DNA of 64,000 bases, taken from Viscum album (lineage: Eukaryota > Streptophyta > Magnoliopsida > Santalales > Viscaceae). Positions 61,434 to 64,000 of the stretch are shown here, one piece after another. The stretch's first letter is position 1. Every line of letters starts with the position of its first letter. Under the pieces are notes generated by a model. It saw nothing but the letters and a program-made list of their open reading frames with translations, made no database searches and had not been told where the DNA came from. The translations under genes and the position numbers were made by a program. The stretch spans positions 1,264,175,424 to 1,264,239,423 of the forward strand of contig OY728147.1 in NCBI GenBank assembly GCA_963277665.1, given 5' to 3'.

Positions 61434-63666
61434 AGTAACACGACCCAAGAGAGAAAAATAGCTCCTCTGAACCATTTTTTCCCAAACCAAGATGGGTCAC
61501 CATCCAACCCAGTGCCCTACCTGGTCCACGACATGGCCCGAAGGACGTTCCCGATCCCCACGGGTTGGAACAAGTTCCTGGGTATCAAAACATTACATGG
61601 TAATTATTTTCCCAAAAAGTAGATAGAAAAACGACTAACAAGATAATAGACTGAAACTAAAAATAGAAAATCAAACAAGCATTTAAACTATAATCAGGTT
61701 TAATTCTACAACTCAATTGGAAAAACCAAAATGAAAAACAATGAAAGATAACTAAAACTCCAATACCATCTTCCAAGAGACATAATAAACTGCACCCCCC
61801 ATGCTACCAACACCAACCTTCATGTGATGACCAACAACATCCAAGACCACCAACACAATGCACAATGCCCCAAACTGGAATACACAAATGATACCACATG
61901 ATAAAAAAAGGTTCCATACCACAACATCAAATGGATAATATAACATGCTTATTTAAAACCATACATTTAACACACTTTTAAGGAAAAAATTTAAAATATG
62001 GAAGTGAAAATAAGTGAGTACTAAAAGAAAAAAAAATTCATGATACTATTTTAAAATCAGAAGAGAACTTCTATAATGAACATCCACACTAATGTTTTCC
62101 TTTGTATTCCTATGGAAGGAACCACGTCATGAATAGTAGAGCACTACAGGTAAATCCACTAAGTTTTATCTAGATAGAGTGGGTCCCCAGACCCTCGTGT
62201 CATAGTGAAACATGGCTTAGAAACCACAACCCTCAAAAAACGTGTCGTAGAAGACCACGACCCTTAGAAAATCATATGTTTAGTTTATGTTACAATCATC
62301 AATCTAGCTAAGTGAAACCGGGATGATCCCACTCTGGATCACTAGCGCACTAGTTCTAGTCCCCCCACCTTGATACCCGGGGTTTTCCCTTGTGGTCAAT
62401 CAATTTTATCATTCACATAGAATATTCATTTCTCATATCACAGACCAAAAATGTCATTACACACAAAAGTCACATTGGCATACACAAACATAATTTCCAA
62501 AAATCCCTAACAACAAAATCTATTTTTAAAAATATATTTATCATTGCCTAATTAATTCATAAATCCCCATTTCTAAAACCTCAAAGAATAACATAAACAA
62601 TTCACACAACATAGAAATAATTATTTAAATAACACAATAAGGGCCGACAGAAAAAAAACACACCCAAACCCCACTCTAAAAACATACAAATACCAAACCT
62701 TTTGATAAACATACATCACATGACTTATGGAATATTATAGTTTATGAAAAAATTCCCAAAACACTTTGCAAAGGCACCAAAAAACATTACAACCGAAGAC
62801 ATGTTCCAAAATCCACCTTTTTAGACAAAACGCACACCAAAACTGTTTCACATCATAAATCAAATCACTTGAATGAATTCATATATTATTTAAATAACTA
62901 AAATATAATTTATAATTGGCACATCATGGGTTTCACATGAAAATTTCTTAATTTTCACAAAATAACGACACATGACATTTAACACATATTTAACTCAATC
63001 AAACACGACGTCCGCACATCAAATTAAATTAAAAAAATTCATTTAAACAATTTATAAAGCATTTATGCTTATCCCATGATAGGTTACACCAAAAACACAA
63101 TTGATCTTATGCCAAAACACCAATTTAATACTTAATGTGCATCACAACCCTTCCAAAACATGTTTTCTGCTAATCCAACTATTTAAAATATGAATAAAAA
63201 GGTGTGAAATAAGTTCATAATTACAAAATATATAATTTTTACTTTAAAAATTTCTTTACACTCTCACCTTAATTACTTTAGAAAATATTTCACACATTTA
63301 AGATAAGACCCAAAAAACCTTTTTCAAGAAACCCTAAAATATGATACGCATGACACAAAACAAATTTTTTTCAAACTTTTTGTTTAATTTTATTTTCATT
63401 TTCCCCATTTTAAATTTTATTTCATTATCAGTAATTCTTTTTATATAATCAGTTTCACATCTGGAAAGCATGTGGAGAACTGAGCGAGGCCATGTGGTGA
63501 CCCAAGTGAGGTTGTGCAGCTTTGACAGTAGCTCGTTGAACGTCGTCAAGGTCATGAAGTGTGTTTCTAAATTAGAATTCAAAAATTTAAGCCGGGTTTC
63601 ACAGAGACTCTCATATACCAATAAAAATTGATAAAATAAATAATGTAAAAGAGGGGGGGTGTTACA
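61434..63666 (-). repeat. 5' LTR of the minus-strand gypsy element, internally deleted
   Basis: 2.23 kb. Colinear with 55,301-58,677 except for a deletion of about 1.16 kb at about 63,365-63,385, where 'atgacacaaaa' runs straight into 'tttaattttattttcatttt'. The lost part includes the GC-rich island, so this LTR probably cannot promote transcription. A frame at 63,334-63,750 on the minus strand merely reads across LTR and flank. Confidence 0.8.
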
Positions 63667-63671
63667 CATAG

Positions 63672-64000
63672 ATAGTTCAATTGATAAATAATTATTAAAA
63701 TCTAAAACATAAATTATTTTTTGTAAATAAATAAATATCCAAACTTGCATAGTTATATCTCAACACATGATCAATCAACATGCAATAAAATTTAATATAA
63801 ATAAATAAAATTTTTGGTAGTAAACTCAATGTGGTTTTTAATACATTGAAAAATAATAAAACATTTAATATTTTTTAATACATCAAGGGGTAACTAAAAT
63901 ACATAAAAAAAATCATCAATATCAAAAAATAATTTATCAATTTTTTTTTTACCTCTAATTGATCCTCATATATTAGAAAAGGCCCAAATAGTTTTTTTTG
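63672..64000. other. AT-rich flanking DNA
   Basis: Host DNA right of the insertion, almost all A/T, nothing recognised before the window ends. Confidence 0.6.

Larger units (their letters stand above)
55301..63666 (-). mobile_element. Old gypsy-type LTR element, noncoding interior (LARD-like)
   Basis: 8.4 kb on the minus strand with perfect target duplication CATAG (55,296-55,300 and 63,667-63,671). Minus-strand termini are TGTAACACCCC and ...TTGTGACA. A primer site and polypurine tract are at the expected places. The LTRs are about 80% similar by eye and unequal in length. The 2.7-kb interior has no recognisable gag or pol, which fits a large retrotransposon derivative, although decay could also have erased a small gag. 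The terminal sequences resemble Del/Tekay-type gypsy LTRs. Confidence 0.8.

Noticed and set aside
1..64000. A new multi-gene system
   Set aside because: No cluster of intact genes exists on either strand; all recognisable coding sequence belongs to broken retrotransposons, apart from one unidentified fragment at 12.2-13.1 kb.

Overview
This window looks like intergenic DNA from a plant nuclear genome, most likely an angiosperm with a large, repeat-rich, AT-rich genome. The evidence is the set of elements it carries: chromovirus-type Ty3/gypsy LTR elements with LTRs of 3 kb or more, a Sirevirus-type Ty1/copia element, fossil Athila/Tat-like gypsy pol and tRNA-derived SINE pieces. I find no intact cellular gene, tRNA, rRNA or CRISPR array. 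The species cannot be named from this alone.

Positions 1-33,817 are old and heavily decayed. The first 9-10 kb is less AT-rich and holds degenerate tandem and direct duplications (3.4-4.75 kb; 6.7-6.97 kb). At 12.2-13.14 kb there is a CpG-containing, gene-like fragment I could not identify. At 15.17-15.76 kb lies a fossil Ty3/gypsy reverse transcriptase-RNase H segment, interrupted by a 155-bp insertion flanked by 8-bp direct repeats. Two diverged copies of an unnamed interspersed repeat lie near 10.7-11.0 and 21.6-21.9 kb. A candidate 650-bp solo LTR is at 26,544-27,193. The rest of this half is very AT-rich with nothing recognisable.

Positions 33,818-63,671 hold three LTR retrotransposons side by side. 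(1) 33,823-43,891, plus strand: a young gypsy element with 3.72-kb LTRs and TSD TAAAT. Its internal region has a gag pseudogene but no pol (a TR-GAG type). (2) 44,476-55,018, plus strand: a Sirevirus-like copia element with LTRs of about 2.1 kb full of tandem repeats. It has decayed gag, a pol cut down from the protease site to the last part of RNase H, an env-like/additional ORF behind its own TATA box, and a 46-bp PBS-bearing repeat absorbed into the LTR end. (3) 55,301-63,666, minus strand: an old gypsy-type element with TSD CATAG and unequal LTRs (3.38 and 2.23 kb). Its internal region has no recognisable coding (LARD-like).

No element here could move on its own; all would need reverse transcriptase and integrase in trans. 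By eye, LTR divergence orders them as element 1 youngest, element 2 intermediate, element 3 oldest. I found no new defence or metabolic system. The most unusual structures are the conserved splice-like signals inside element 1's LTRs and the triplicated primer-binding region of element 2.
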